Numbered from the stretch's first letter, positions 32,218 to 42,679 are shown. The stretch: DNA of 64,000 nucleotides from Psococerastis gibbosa (GCA_963971405.1 OZ020491.1:8426855-8490854), one strand, 5' to 3'. Numbers and translations: made by a program. Notes: generated by a model not told the origin, from the letters alone.

Positions 32218-32400
32218 GGGGGGGGGGGGGGCTTTAGGACCTCAAGACTTTGAACCATCGGAGAAAAAAAAATGGATAAATGGGGGCCAAATTAGTGAGG
32301 TCTTACGAATATTCTACCTTGGAGAAAGGGGGGCCCGGGGGTCTCCCCCGGAGAAAAAAAATTGTTGAATTGACCCAAATTAGGGAGGTTTTATGCATTT
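32191..32400. mobile_element. Possible hAT-like MITE, left end
   Basis: CATTGGCGTAAATTCCC resembles the left end of the hAT-like element at 42371 (CAGAGGCGTAAAGTT) and is followed by a 14-nt G run (32218-32231). A G/C-rich pair (GGGGGGCCCGGGGGTCTCCC) follows near 32328. A matching right end and 8-bp duplication were not found. Confidence 0.3.
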
Positions 32401-32404
32401 TGCA

Positions 32405-32545
32405 AGTAGTATTTTAGAATGGAAAGTGTTGCTCTAAAATTGTTCTGTTTACGTTAACCCAGGTTAACCCAGTACTTTATTGCCTATGGTTAAGTTATTA
32501 CCAAACGGCATAGTGGGTCCGCAGGGCTAAAACTTCAAAACAGTT
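32405..32545. repeat. Dispersed repeat D, clearest copy
   Basis: TTTTAGAATGGAAAGTGTTG, CTCTAAAATTGTTCTGTTTA and CCAAACGGCATAGTGGGTCC are the hallmarks used to find the other copies. Confidence 0.5.
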
Positions 32546-32715
32546 TTTCTCCAAACTAACCAAGTCCTTTTATACCATCGCATAGTATGAATAATTTTCA
32601 AAATATTAATTTTCACAAATTTGATTTATTATTTAAGTCTTTCATAATTGCTCATTTCTTTGGTCTGATTTTTAGAAAACTTAAAACAACTTTTCTTTAT
32701 CCATTAACACTTTAT

Positions 32716-33198
32716 AGGGGTCTTCACAGTGTTGGTGTTATCGAGTTAGATGTGCTATCCAAGTTAACACACAATCGTGAGTGGACCTCGGGAGTGAGTT
32801 ATCATGCTATATCGAAAACATTTAACAGGGTAAACAATGTGGTAGCAGTCAGACGTTCGTGGCACGGTTTTAAAGAAAGGGGCAGAACTCTACTCTAGTG
32901 CTGCCAGATTTGTTATATTTATGATATATTTTGGTTATTATAATTTTAAGCATTTACGGTAATTGCTTGTGATAATATATTATGCAAATAAATTTAAATG
33001 CTATAAAATTTTAAACGAGTGTTTCAAATCAATCAACAAAAACAAAGATGGCGCCGGTCAAACCTGAGCTATCGATCGCAGCGCAAGGTATCGTAAATAG
33101 CACAGTTAACCAACTTGGGTTATCGGTGTGTTAACTTAACTTGATATAACACACTTAACTAGGTATAACTCGATAACACCAACACTGTGAAGACCCCT
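32716..33198. mobile_element. MITE-R, long terminal inverted repeats
   Basis: Ends read inward AGGGGTCTTCACAGTGTTGG on both sides and continue through TGTTATCGAGTTA. Further inverted segments (AAGTTAACACAC) lie inside. The element is 483 bp. Flanks are TAT on the left and TAA on the right, so a clean target duplication is not seen. An ATGGCGCCGG at 33049 opens only 28 codons. Non-coding. Confidence 0.7.
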
Positions 33199-33200
33199 TA

Positions 33201-34073
33201 AATAGCATATAGGAGCATTCGCGAGCAACATAATTACATCCGTATATCCTATCCATTGCGTGTAAGAAGTTTGCCGGTTTTAACTTTTTTACGGCCACGA
33301 TGAGTGTTAAGGTTTAGGAGAAGGTTATGTAAAGTCTTCTAAATCAGGTCTTACCAACTAATAATAACCTCACTTCTTATTCTTTTTACAGGTAAGATAA
33401 ATTGATCGAAAACACCATCACTAACGGAAACCTCATCAAATGGGCCCTTATTAACGTCGGTAAATAAGGGAATGTCTTTAAGTATTTCCAAAAACCTGAT
33501 CGCGGTACACGTTTGCTGCAGGTAATCTCGTTAAAGTGAGTTATTCTAAGGAATTTGGTACCAATTTATTGTTTCGTTTCGGAATTAAAATTTCAATGGG
33601 GTGCCATTGTGTACGAGTAAAGTGACATTTCAGACGATTGAGGCATTTCCAAGGCCAGCTTTATTGCTTTTGTATTGAATTGGTTTCTATTCGTTTCTCA
33701 AAAGAATTCAATTGTCTTTCAATGAGGTACTTTGGGCGCAATGACCTGTGATATGTACAATTTATTTCTTTTTACTGAGACAAGCACCGACCAGGGCTTT
33801 ATGACCTTTTTGGTGGTGGAAACGAAATCTGGTTTTGAGGGGCTTGCTATTTGGTTTTGTTTAAGGTGAAAGGTAGTTATCGACGGCAAGTTTAGAAAGA
33901 TTGAAACCAGCTCCTATACCAAAATTGACAATTAAGTCTCATATCCGCTTTTTGAACAAAATCGAATGTCAAGGTAGGAACGTTATATAAGACCATATCT
34001 CTAAGAGTACATGTTCGTCTACATTTTAATGTGTATAGTATATGGCAGTTAGCTACTCCAATTGACCCAAGTA
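33201..34073. other. Unassigned sequence
   Basis: No coding or repeat family recognised on either strand. Confidence 0.4.
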
Positions 34074-34417
34074 TGTTGTTGTTTCTAACGCGTTTTCAGC
34101 ATTTCTGCTTTAAGCAACCCTGTCAGCCTGGCGGTGGGAGTGAGTCTGTTTTTTAACTTGAGGCACCCTATGGGCAGACTCATTCATCTCGGGGGAAAGG
34201 GGAGTTGACGGACAGGGTGGACCTCCTGATTATAGTGGCTTCCGAACCACCTGGGGAACATGGTAAAGTCACACGATTACATCGGAGGTGACCAGGACTC
34301 GACACGCACGTAGACTGACTGGTATAGTCTGTTCCCCTGCCAACGTTGTGCACACTACCAAGTTTGCCGCAGTTTGAAACATGCTCTGCTCTAATGGATT
34401 CAACATGGTAAGGCCAT
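34074..34417 (-). mobile_element. SINE2 copy c (type-2 tail), minus strand
   Basis: Minus-strand order: ACCATGTTGAATCCATTAGA, GCAAACTTGGTAGTGTGCAC, GGTCACCTCCGATGTAATCG, GTGGTTCGGAAGCCACTATA, then CGCCAGGCTGACAGGGTTGC and the CAA-type end. Possible diverged target duplications are TTGACCCAAGTATG (34060-34073) and TTGACCATGAATATG (about 34427). Confidence 0.75.
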
Positions 34418-34796
34418 TGGCGCCGTTGACCATGAATATGAAACTCCTTTCACCGGACACCCGTACTATCCTTCTTTTACAATTCAATTTCCGTATCTGT
34501 GGCCACTCGGAGCTATCGGTGGTCAGTCATGGCATATAAAATTGTGAGGGGACATTTCATCTCAATTTGACCTTATGTGACCTAATTGATAGCTCCACTG
34601 TGACATTTGATATTGTGGGTTTTCCTCTCTCAGTGGGAGTTTGTCAAAACACGCATATGCACGTCAATTTATAACCATATTTTGCCACGTAATATTTAAA
34701 GGGGCTCATTAGACATTTATTTAGCTCTATAGCGTCATAATTTTAGCCACAACACTTGAAATTCATATCATAGGCGTATTTTTAAGTATACGCAAT

Positions 34797-35001
34797 TAAA
34801 TAAATAAATAAAGGTTGACTTCTTATAGTTATAGCTATAAAGCCCACTCTTGGCTCTCTTACATTCAACTAGGAATCCCCGCGACCGCCAACTGTACATA
34901 CCCTCCGTAGCATAGCCAGAAAATGTAGCAAATGTGGGACTCGAACCAAATTTCAACCTTTCGGGTGAAATTCGGAGTCTGTACCACTACTCTACATGTC
35001 C
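34797..35001 (-). repeat. SINE1 copy, minus strand
   Basis: It has a TAAATAAATAAA tail side, AGCTATAAAGCCCACTCT, a duplicated CTCTT patch, CCAGAAAATGTAGCAAATGT and the B-box/A-box head ending CTCTACATGTCC. It carries a small insertion next to the B box (AACCAAATTTCAACC). Confidence 0.8.
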
Positions 35002-35655
35002 TGACCAACATGCTTTCTTGGTACATGGCTCATGTGATGACGACATCCTGATTTCTCAGAAATGCTCTTTCTTCTAATGCCTAGTGCTAGTATCCTCGGC
35101 GTAGATAGGATCTTTTGAATGCCGCCGTCATTGTGTCCAACTCCAGCCTGATCGCGTTATGTCCTGTTGTGTGCAAGGGGTTGATAACAAAATGCAACCA
35201 CTCCGATTGTAAGTTGAGAAAGTGGTTAGGTACTTCTATTAGATTATCACCATTTACAGATTTTTTTTTAATTTGAAGCAGGCTAGCAAAATAGCCCTCC
35301 ACAGCTCAGTCTGCCAACGATTCCGCATTGGTGACGCAGCGTAAGCAGGTGGTTCTCGCCAAAGGCTAATTACAGGCAAAATTAAGCTAGTAAGTTGTCC
35401 ATGCGTAATGCCCGCAAATTTCAAACTGGTCACTTTTACGTTTATTTGACTAATGTCACCTACGTTTGGCAGCTATCAGTCATACTTAGCTTACGGTTTA
35501 GCGTGATCTATTCTATTTTATTATCGTTGGTTTGAAGCTACTGTAGGCTTTTTTGTAGCGTAGGTTAATATTGCTAATCAACTATATTAATTCTTTCCGG
35601 TACCAAACGTGGCAAAAATGTATTTTCCATTTTTAGTCAAATAAAAAAATATATA
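35002..35655. other. Unassigned sequence
   Basis: The minus strand at 35087-35302 is open for about 71 codons with no recognised domain. No gene is claimed. Confidence 0.35.
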
Positions 35656-35664
35656 TTTAAAATT

Positions 35665-35900
35665 CTTCTTCTTGAGTTGCAATCTATGGATTGGTTTGCA
35701 GCGAATGTTGAATGTTCTTCGCCACTCTTATTTGTCTTGTGCGGTCCTTCATGACATCCACTAGGCACTCCTTCCTCTGTCGTCCTCTTGAGTTGGTGCC
35801 TTCAACCATCCCCTCAATGATGTTCTTGAGGAGCCCTTCGTGTCTCAAAATAAGCCCCATTCATTTGCATCTTCTTGTTGAAATAGTGGCCATAATAGCT
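35665..35900 (-). pseudogene. LINE-B ORF C-terminus, minus strand
   Basis: Minus-strand DNA closely matches 47025-47303. It encodes the pattern RHEGLLKNIIEGMVEGTNSR and GRQRKE, followed by a deletion relative to the plus-strand copy (which has DEDVMKDQGCDTYKELKRTA). The trp-Met-Gly-His block is altered to NEWGLF. Weak flanking duplication TTTAAA(A)ATT is seen at 35656 and 35902. It is a 5'-truncated dead copy. Confidence 0.75.
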
Positions 35901-36369
35901 CTTTAAAAATTAATCACTGGTAAACATGCATTACAGTTTTATTCCCTCAAAAAAAGGCATAATAACATTTACTACCTATAACAATAATATTTTTAATCTC
36001 ATTATTTCCGCCTTATTACGTTATCCTACGAGGCAAATTGTAAATTGTTACATCTGCGTCTCGTACGTAATGGACTCCAGGACCATTTTTGACGCGTTTG
36101 ACCTTTACAGACCTCTTATACCCATTATAATTAGAACCATACGGACAAATCGTCCTGCCCACATGGAGTATGCCAGAAACATTGGTTAGCCGCGGGCAAG
36201 TTCTTGAAAGTCCGAGGAATCCATAGCAGATGGGTAATAGAAAATATTTAGGTGGGTGCTTTCCTCCTTGCGGCTATGCCACTCTATAATAATCTGGTTT
36301 AAAGAACAATTCATAGCCCAATATTTTTGGATTAATCGATGACACAATTAATATTTTTATTATTGATGG

Positions 36370-36590
36370 GCTTTTCATGCAGTTTGCACCATTGGACCCT
36401 GCTAACCACCCCATCGTGCTTCGAACATTTTTGGTATTGTTTCCTAATGAATTTCTAGCTATTGACAAACTGGTTCACTCCTCGATGTCAACCCATGCCT
36501 TCTATAAGTGGTGATGTGTAAGCTCAGACATGCTTAACACTGACGTTGTAACAGGTCTTCTTAACCTTCATGGATAGGGGGATAATACTG
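36370..36590 (-). repeat. SINE3-like copy, diverged
   Basis: TTTGGTATTGTTTCCTAATG, TTCACTCCTCGATGTCAACC and a following GTGTAAGCTCAGAC match the order at 59260-59370. Confidence 0.5.
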
Positions 36591-37080
36591 AGGCTGTGGA
36601 AGGAGAAAAGATTTATTTTGTCAAAGATATTTTTAAATTTTTATTTGCAAAGTGAATCGGTAATTTATGAAACCAATTTTATTATTACCCAAACTTTTTC
36701 ATAATAAGAAGTCGAATACTTGCCGTTTTTGTTTATAACATGGCTGTGACAGTGATCCAGATGAAACAAAAAGGAAAAGGGGGAAGCTATCCTACCCAAT
36801 TTGTGAGATTTGGAAAGGAGGTAAGTAAAGGGACAATATTGTGTTCGCATTGTGTATCGAGGGTATTTTCGGTGCCCCCTTATATTCCAAATGGATAATG
36901 ACCCGTCTCTGATGCTAGCTGGCTATACGGAATTCTTCGTGATTCCTTTGACATCGCTAAGGCTGATGTTTGGGGTAACCTAAATCTTATTTACCCGTTC
37001 GTATAACATATAAGGGATGTTGTTAGTTTTTAGAAAATCAATGACGGAACAGAAAAACTTGAAAAGTACCTGAAATCCAG
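36591..37080. other. Unassigned sequence
   Basis: Nothing recognised. Confidence 0.4.
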
Positions 37081-37420
37081 ACACCGAAAGAGCTCTGCTA
37101 GAATTGGATAGAACACGCTTATATAGGGTGGTATCGCTTCTCAGTGGTCACGGGAATTTCAGACATGTGCAAGTGGACAATCTCTGCCGAAAGTGGATGG
37201 TACATTCTTGCTGAGTGCCATATTATGATCTGGCACCCTATGCTTGAGCATCTAGGATGCGTTTTTGCTAATGACAAATGGGCTCCTCCAGTAGTACAAT
37301 CTGCTGCCACAGCGACATTTGCAGAAGCAATAGAACTCGACTAGAACAACTGGGGGACCTGCGTGGCCTTGACTCCACGATCATACATTCCATCTGAAAT
37401 TGGTGACTTGGGGCGGATTT
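37081..37420 (+). pseudogene. LINE-A second copy, decayed
   Basis: DNA and protein match 12170-12520 in the same order: a CTAGAATTGGATAGAACACG segment, SGHGNF, an internal deletion removing the first Cys pair, ESGWYILAECH, PMLEHLGC, and VQSAATATFAEAIELD followed by TAG at 37342-37344. The tail ACTGGGGGACCTGCGTGGCC follows, but without an ACT repeat. Here the end of the ORF is in frame, confirming where the first copy is frameshifted. Confidence 0.75.
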
Positions 37421-37424
37421 TAGA

Positions 37425-37715
37425 CTTTGTCTAGTAAATTATTCTTTCGTTAGCAAGCGTACTCAGGCGTTTAAAAATTAGTTGATCCTGGGGTTGATAT
37501 GTAAACAAAAGAATCTCCAGTAGCACATTGCATTCCAAAGTTATTTTGTTTATATTTTTAGCCTGAGGTTAGGTTATTGCACGACATGACTGGGCCGCTT
37601 AAAGCAAACTGCCCTCCCTTCCGTTCTGTGTTCATATTTTAACCTTTTTCAATGCTTTGTATGATGAAGCAGCAAATCTTGAAGGGTACTTCCAAAAGTT
37701 TCGTCATTGGCGTCG
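37425..37715. other. Unassigned, repeat-D-like piece
   Basis: The part 37500-37590 weakly resembles repeat D (GTAGCACATTGCATTCCAAA, TTATTTTGTTTATATTTTTA). Confidence 0.3.
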
Positions 37716-37856
37716 ACATCTTCAGTAGCACTACGTCGACATCTATTGTGCCTTTGAGGCTCAGTAGCAACTGAGAAAGATCTTTGAATTACGCTTTCAG
37801 ATCGACAACGGCTCATCACTACCGGATTCTACTGTTGCATCATATGACTCCGGACG
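37716..37856 (+). repeat. MITE-Q right part, diverged
   Basis: GCTTTCAGATCGACAACGGC followed by CGGATTCTACTGTTGCATCA matches the right arm of 53973-54190. The preceding GACATC...TTTGAGGCTCAGTAGCAACTGAG resembles its interior. Confidence 0.5.
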
Positions 37857-37859
37857 TGA

Positions 37860-38525
37860 AAACCTTTCTGTAATACCATAACAGCAAAACCCGGAATTTT
37901 AACCACTAAACTATTGCTTCGCCACAATAAGAAAATCGTTAATAAAGTTAAATATCTTGGTTAACGACATTGTGCAGTCTACTCTTCAAAATACAAATTT
38001 ATTCTTAATTAACTAGTTAGCAGTTTGGAAAGTTCTCGGCAAGATTGAAGAGGAAGAAGGGGGAGAGCTCGCGCCATATTTGAATTAGTCTTCTAGTGTG
38101 AACGTCTAAGTTTGGGAATGCAACTTTACCGAATTTTCAACTTATGCTCTTTTGTCTTTCCTTGCCACGCGTTCTATGCTAAGATGTTTACCCAACTTAT
38201 TATCTATCTGTTGCTTTGTTACTATTTTCTTGCTCTAGTTTCGCTAATAATGAACTGATTAGGTTATATTTTGAATTAAGGAAGTAAATGCTGTTGTTTG
38301 ACGCTGTTGTTGCCATAATGCCCCATGTTGTGGAAGTTTCTGAAGAGGGCTTTTCAAAACTATTTTTTTTAGTTCCTGGTGCCACTTTAACCAATTTGTG
38401 AAGCAAGAAGCTAGCAAAATTATGTATAGGGCACAAATGTAAAAGATAATCTGGTATAAAACAAAAACAAATACAAATTGCTGCAAAGCGTTATGCTCTC
38501 TGATTGCTACAAGTTCGGTGGGCCT
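37860..38525. other. Unassigned sequence
   Basis: No recognised gene or repeat. Confidence 0.4.
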
Positions 38526-38529
38526 GGCA

Positions 38530-38640
38530 CCAAGAATTCAAAAAATATTTTTGGCGGGTTCAAATGTCCCATCTTTTTTGCTTTCCAATTTATACGTAGT
38601 ATAAGGAAAGCTTTGTGGTGGTCCAAATTTTTTAATGCTA
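38530..38640 (-). repeat. Dispersed repeat K, reverse copy
   Basis: CCAATTTATACGTAGTATAA and GGAAAGCTTTGTGGTGGTCC are the reverse complement of the right end of 28240-28605. A related piece is near 22508-22560. Confidence 0.55.
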
Positions 38641-38699
38641 TTTTAATTAGCATTGGAAACTTTTTAGATTCTCCCACACGCCTGGTCACTTCCAAAAAA

Positions 38700-39442
38700 T
38701 AAAATATCCCGTCGTGGTCGGAATGCGTACTCTGATTGGTCAAAGAAGAGAGAAAACAGAAATGAAAAAAAAATGCTATTGTATTTGTATGGATATACTA
38801 TTGTGTTTCAAGTGCAAATCCCTGCATGGCGCATACTGCTCAATGCAATACCTTTCATGTTTTTATTTCAAAAGTTTGTAATGTAGTATGAGGTTTTTGA
38901 AAACACATTTTTGGAGAACTCTCAATTGCTGATAAATATCAAGTAACGGCACTGCAGGCAGATGAACGCAAGTAAATAAAACTGTAGTGTAAACAATGCA
39001 GCAATTTCATTAGAGTAAGTGCATGCGGTGTACCCATACAGAATCCATACCGCTTTTCAATCACCAACGCAAATTGCTCTTTCCTCTCAATTTTCATTAA
39101 TTTGTGTTCAGATTGGATCCATTGTTACATATAGTTTTTTGTTTTGTTTTTGACATTGTGTATTTAAGCTTATGGTAGCCGTCAGGATAGTTTGTGGAAG
39201 TATTGTTGGAAATATTGAATAGTCCTATAAGAGAAGTAGTTGAGCTTCTGAGTAATGCCTTATAGTCTAAGAGGCGAAGACGCGAAAATCCACAATTCTC
39301 CTCCTCGTGGTAAAGATGGAAGCGCGCAGTGGCGACTGAACAGATTGAGGACCTAGCTTGAGTAGACAGAAGCGAAAATGACAGTATTTTCTGTGCAGGG
39401 CACTAGTGTCATGGGGCTAGGAAACTGGCCCCGAAGGAACTC
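38700..39442. other. Unassigned sequence
   Basis: No domain-bearing frame or repeat family recognised. Confidence 0.4.
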
Positions 39443-39453
39443 TATGAAGAGTC

Positions 39454-39684
39454 TTCTTCTTCTTCTTCTCGTGCCCCTTCAACGTTGAAGATTAGCGATC
39501 ATTTGAGCGATTTGCACCTTAGACACGGCTGCGCGGAAGAGGCCTGTCGTGCTCCTCCCGAACCAACCCCTAAGGTTGGCCAGCCAGGACGTCCGTCTTC
39601 TACCTGCGGTTCTTCTCCCCTCAATGCGCCCTTGTATGATGAGTTGGAGAAGGTGATATTTCTCATTCCGCATCATCATCATCA
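39454..39684 (-). pseudogene. LINE-C insertion with 11-bp target duplication
   Basis: It is flanked by TATGAAGAGTC at 39443-39453 and 39685-39695. Minus-strand protein: NEKYHLLQLIIQGRIEGRRT, AGRRRTSWLANLRGWFGRST, TGLFRAAVSKVQIAQMIANL. This is the C-terminal tail of an RTE-like or related non-LTR endonuclease/reverse transcriptase. A TTCTTCTTCTTC stretch at the left is the GAA-type 3' tail. It has no stops within the readable part, so it is younger-looking than 12650-12920. Confidence 0.85.
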
Positions 39685-39857
39685 TATGAAGAGTCAACGG
39701 GATAAAAGGGTGCAGATGACTACGGGTAACCACCGCATTACAATTTCCCTGTATTTAAAAATTATATGAAATAAACTCCTTAAAATTTTTCATAAAAATA
39801 TTTCAATAAAACTATTTTAAACTCATTTTTATAATTAATTGAATTAATTTATTTACT

Positions 39858-39915
39858 ATAATGGCCATGATGATCGCCAATCTTCGATAGAAAGGTATTA
39901 GAAGAAGAAGAAATT
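39858..39915 (+). repeat. LINE-C extreme 3' end
   Basis: ATGGCCATGATGATCGCCAA then CTTCGATAG encodes MAMMIANLR and a stop, and is followed by AGAAGAAGAAGAAAT. It matches the ends of the other LINE-C copies, in plus orientation. Confidence 0.65.
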
Positions 39916-40016
39916 AAAAGGAAGCTTACCGCAGATAATGACCACTCCTGGATCACATCAAAATCTGTTTGTTTATATTGTAGTTTTGATTCAATCTAAT
40001 TCATAGGCTAACTATA

Positions 40017-40280
40017 GGCTTGTGTATTAAATTAAATATAAAATTATAAGCTAACTGCTATTGGGGTGATCCAAGGCATAGACGGATACAGTGAGGGGGG
40101 GGGGGGCAGGGGGTATTAGTTAGTAAATCTGTTGTAAGTTAATTTATTAGGCTTGTGTATTAAATTGAATATAAAATTATAAGCTAACTGCTATTGGGGT
40201 GATCCAAGGCATAATCGATACAGTGGGGGGGGGGGGGGGGGGTAAAAGTTAGTAACTCTGTTGTAAGTTAATTTATTACG
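40017..40280 (+). repeat. 133-bp tandem duplication
   Basis: Two units start at 40017 and 40150: GGCTTGTGTATTAAATT, AAGCTAACTGCTATTGGGGT, GATCCAAGGCATA, a G run (12 and 18 nt), and AGTTAATTTATTA. They are nearly identical except in and around the G run. The GGATACAGTG and G-run segment resembles the end of the hAT-like MITE at 55184-55356. Confidence 0.85.
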
Positions 40281-40920
40281 CTCTAAAACAATCAATTTCA
40301 TGTACGTTTGTTTTTCGATTGTTCAAAAAAATATCCACAGGTCTGACAGGTATATGGACCAATCTTTTGGATTGGACTCCGATTCAACTTGAAAATTCAC
40401 CCCTTATTATCGGCCCGAATTAAAGCTTTGGAAGATAAAAGCTTCGATCGGCGCTCATCCCTCGTGTAGCCCAAATACCTAAGCTGCCCTGTCGCAACTC
40501 ATCCCCTTACCGCTGAATGGTTAATTATGCACCCCGCCCCCATTCTGGGTCCTCCTCCTGTAAGGATTTTACATTGTAAATTGGCCATTTCGACTCTTTA
40601 CTCCTCAAATTGGCCGCTGCTAGGTATTTTTTATTTCTCAGGTTAGTTTAATATTTATTAAGAGGAGAACAGAATATTTGAGAGGCTCTAATTTTCTGTA
40701 TTTCGTTATCTTATGACTTGTTTTTTAAGAGTAACAAGTCGGCACAGCATAGGGTGTGATAGGAAGAAAATTAACTTAAAATTAGATAAAATTTTACCGA
40801 ACAAGCCTATTCAGTCCCTTTTCTCCTTAGGTCGCAACCGGTCGGTTTTGGGAGCCCTTACTTCAGCTTTTGGATTGTTGTAACCCACTTCGCCTCCTTT
40901 TTTCACATTTTGTCCCTCTG
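40281..40920. other. Unassigned sequence
   Basis: No recognised gene or repeat family. Confidence 0.4.
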
Positions 40921-40924
40921 ATTA

Positions 40925-41160
40925 TACCTTCTCTTTTATTAGTTCATGTAGCTGATGTAGGACCCCCTGTCCAGTCCTGTTTTTTCTAGTTCGAGTATCA
41001 TTCGTCCCCATTGCGTAGCCACTCAACTCAACAAACTTGTCAACACTGCACTGTTCGCACATTCTGACAAATTTTTTGGCGCAGTCTCTATCATCTATCA
41101 AGTCATTGAGACTATCGAATATAGCAGCAGAAGGAAGCACATTGACCAGATTGTTCACTT
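40925..41160 (-). CDS. Exon-like open frame, unknown protein
   Basis: I do not recognise this protein. The minus-strand frame is open from just after an in-frame TAG upstream (near 41190) to TAA at 40922. It has a soluble, charged, helix-prone composition: LPSAAIFDSLNDLIDDRDCA, KKFVRMCEQCSVDKFVELSG, RTRKNRTGQGVLHQLHELIK. Spacing of hydrophobics suggests a small helical domain. The composition is less AT-driven than random frames here. No ATG start and no clear intron signals fix its limits. It could be a terminal exon, a retroelement gag-like relic, or chance. Confidence 0.25.
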
Positions 41161-41229
41161 TGACAAGTTGCTTAATATAGTGTTGCTACAATTTCAAATT
41201 TGCTCGAATGCTTTTGATGTTTCTTGCAG

Positions 41230-41319
41230 ACTGCAGACACCGAAATTGATCATTCCATTCAAAGTATAATATTCAGCTGCCTGTTGAAATGGCGGGATCA
41301 ATTTCAAGAGACGCTGATA
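41230..41319 (+). CDS. Possible internal exon, 30 codons
   Basis: A pyrimidine-rich TTTTGATGTTTCTTGCAG ends at 41229, an acceptor-like site. GTAAGA at 41320 is a good donor-like site. The frame between them reads TADTEIDHSIQSIIFSCLLK, WRDQFQETLI. This is only a splice-signal argument with no family match, and the opposite strand nearby carries another exon-like frame. Chance is a serious alternative. Confidence 0.15.
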
Positions 41320-41424
41320 GTAAGATGTTCAAGTTCTTTACTTTATGACTTCAATGATATTGATAGATGCGAATTGAAGATAAAACTTTTAATGCAAATA
41401 CGTCTGCCAAGTTTGGGACTTTAA

Positions 41425-42067
41425 CATTGAAGTTCTATTGTCAGGGGCGGAGGTACGACTGCGATAGTGAAATTCAAAATCGAAGTGGCTACAGTAATCT
41501 AGTTGGTAAAGAGTGGGGCTTTGTATCCGAAAGTTAACGGTTCTATAATCGATATCACCACGAGTTGGCGAATTTTGTACCGAACAGTTTGATTGTCTGT
41601 CTCATAAATTCTTCGGCTATTCTATTGTATAGTATTATATTGTTTTAGAATATATATTTTGTTAGAGGACAAGCCGTGAATTACCCCCTTTAACGAATTT
41701 AATGCAAAGCTCTAGCGACAAAACAGCAGAAAAAGCTATGTGGGCTCCTCAGTTGGGGAGTTAGCAGAAGTCATTTCAAAAAGAAATATTAGCAAAAAAT
41801 GCTGGGGAAAGAAAATAAACAATGGCAAGCGGATGTATTATGATTTTGATTTATTATTTAGCGTAATTTTGTATTCATTGGGAAGGCATCATCATCAATC
41901 AAATTCAATATGGACGTACTGTTTCGGAAAAAGTCCACTTCTGCCGCTTCAAATGTCATTTATCATTTCAGGAATTCGCCACCCCCCGCCCCTCTTGCCT
42001 CCATTTTTTTTATGAGAATGTCTCCCAATAAATTGAGATTCCTTACGTTAGAGATGCGACAACTTAA
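41425..42067. other. Unassigned sequence
   Basis: No recognised gene or repeat family. Confidence 0.4.
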
Positions 42068-42079
42068 GTTCCTCTGACC

Positions 42080-42358
42080 TTCTTCTTCTTATTCTTCCTC
42101 TTTCGTCTTAGTGAGGGGGTCGCCTCGGACCCATCCATTTCTTATACTCGACCCGGTTGGACACTAACGTCTTGAGCTCAGCGATTGTTTTTCCTCTTGC
42201 TCCAGCGAGTTGTTCGACTCTTTCTTCGAGGGTTGTCCTCGGTCTGCCGATGGGTCTTCTAACTTGTGGCCTTGCTTCGGCCAACATGTCCTATTCTCAT
42301 CCATCTTTTGGCCGTGGCCAAACCATCGCAGCTGCTTGTTCTCCATTCTTCTGTCTAT
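42080..42358 (-). pseudogene. LINE-D insertion with 12-bp target duplication
   Basis: It is flanked by exact GTTCCTCTGACC at 42068-42079 and 42359-42370. Minus-strand protein, in two frames: KQLRWFGHGQKMDENRT, then after a frameshift a GRPRTTLEERVEQLAG segment, RGKTIAELKTLVSNRVEYKK and WMG. It ends in a GAAGAAGAAG tail at the left. It is the C-terminal end of a non-LTR endonuclease/reverse transcriptase, 5'-truncated and frameshifted. Same family as 48011-48248 and 21180-22035. Confidence 0.85.
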
Positions 42359-42370
42359 GTTCCTCTGACC

Positions 42371-42671
42371 CAGAGGCGTAAAGTTTTAGAATGATGGCGG
42401 GGCAAAACTAAGTAGTCCTTATGATGTCATCAGGCAGGATAAGGAAAAATTGAAAATATAAGAGCAAAATAGTAGGGTTTTACGCATTTTAATAGTAGTA
42501 AAGTGTAGCTGTAGATTTTACAAAGCTAAAAAAGGAATGCCTATATTCATGTTGCTGCAAAGGGGACCATGAAGTATGAACCACGTCTTATAATGCTCGA
42601 GGCTGGGGGGGGGGCGAAGCCCCCCAAAAAGAGCTGTGGGGGCAAGCCCCCCCCCCCAACTTTACGCCCTG
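42371..42671. mobile_element. hAT-like MITE, 8-bp target duplication
   Basis: Left end CAGAGGCGTAAAGTT and inverted right end CAGGGCGTAAAGTT. Exact 8-bp duplications CTCTGACC lie at 42363-42370 and 42672-42679. CANNGGCG-type ends with 8-bp duplications are typical of hAT transposons. The interior has a G10 run next to CGAAGCCCCCC and a C-rich GCAAGCCCCCCCCCCC, but no coding frame. Confidence 0.85.
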
Positions 42672-42679
42672 CTCTGACC

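Noticed and set aside
32587-32898. 103-codon plus-strand frame
   Set aside because: It crosses from unique DNA into the left arm of MITE-R and has no domain.
33049-33140. ATGGCGCCGG start-like context similar to 26488
   Set aside because: It opens only 28 codons and lies inside MITE-R.
35712-35906. 64-codon plus-strand frame
   Set aside because: It is the antisense shadow of the LINE-B C-terminus; the same antisense frame appears opposite the plus-strand LINE-B copy at 46987-47202.
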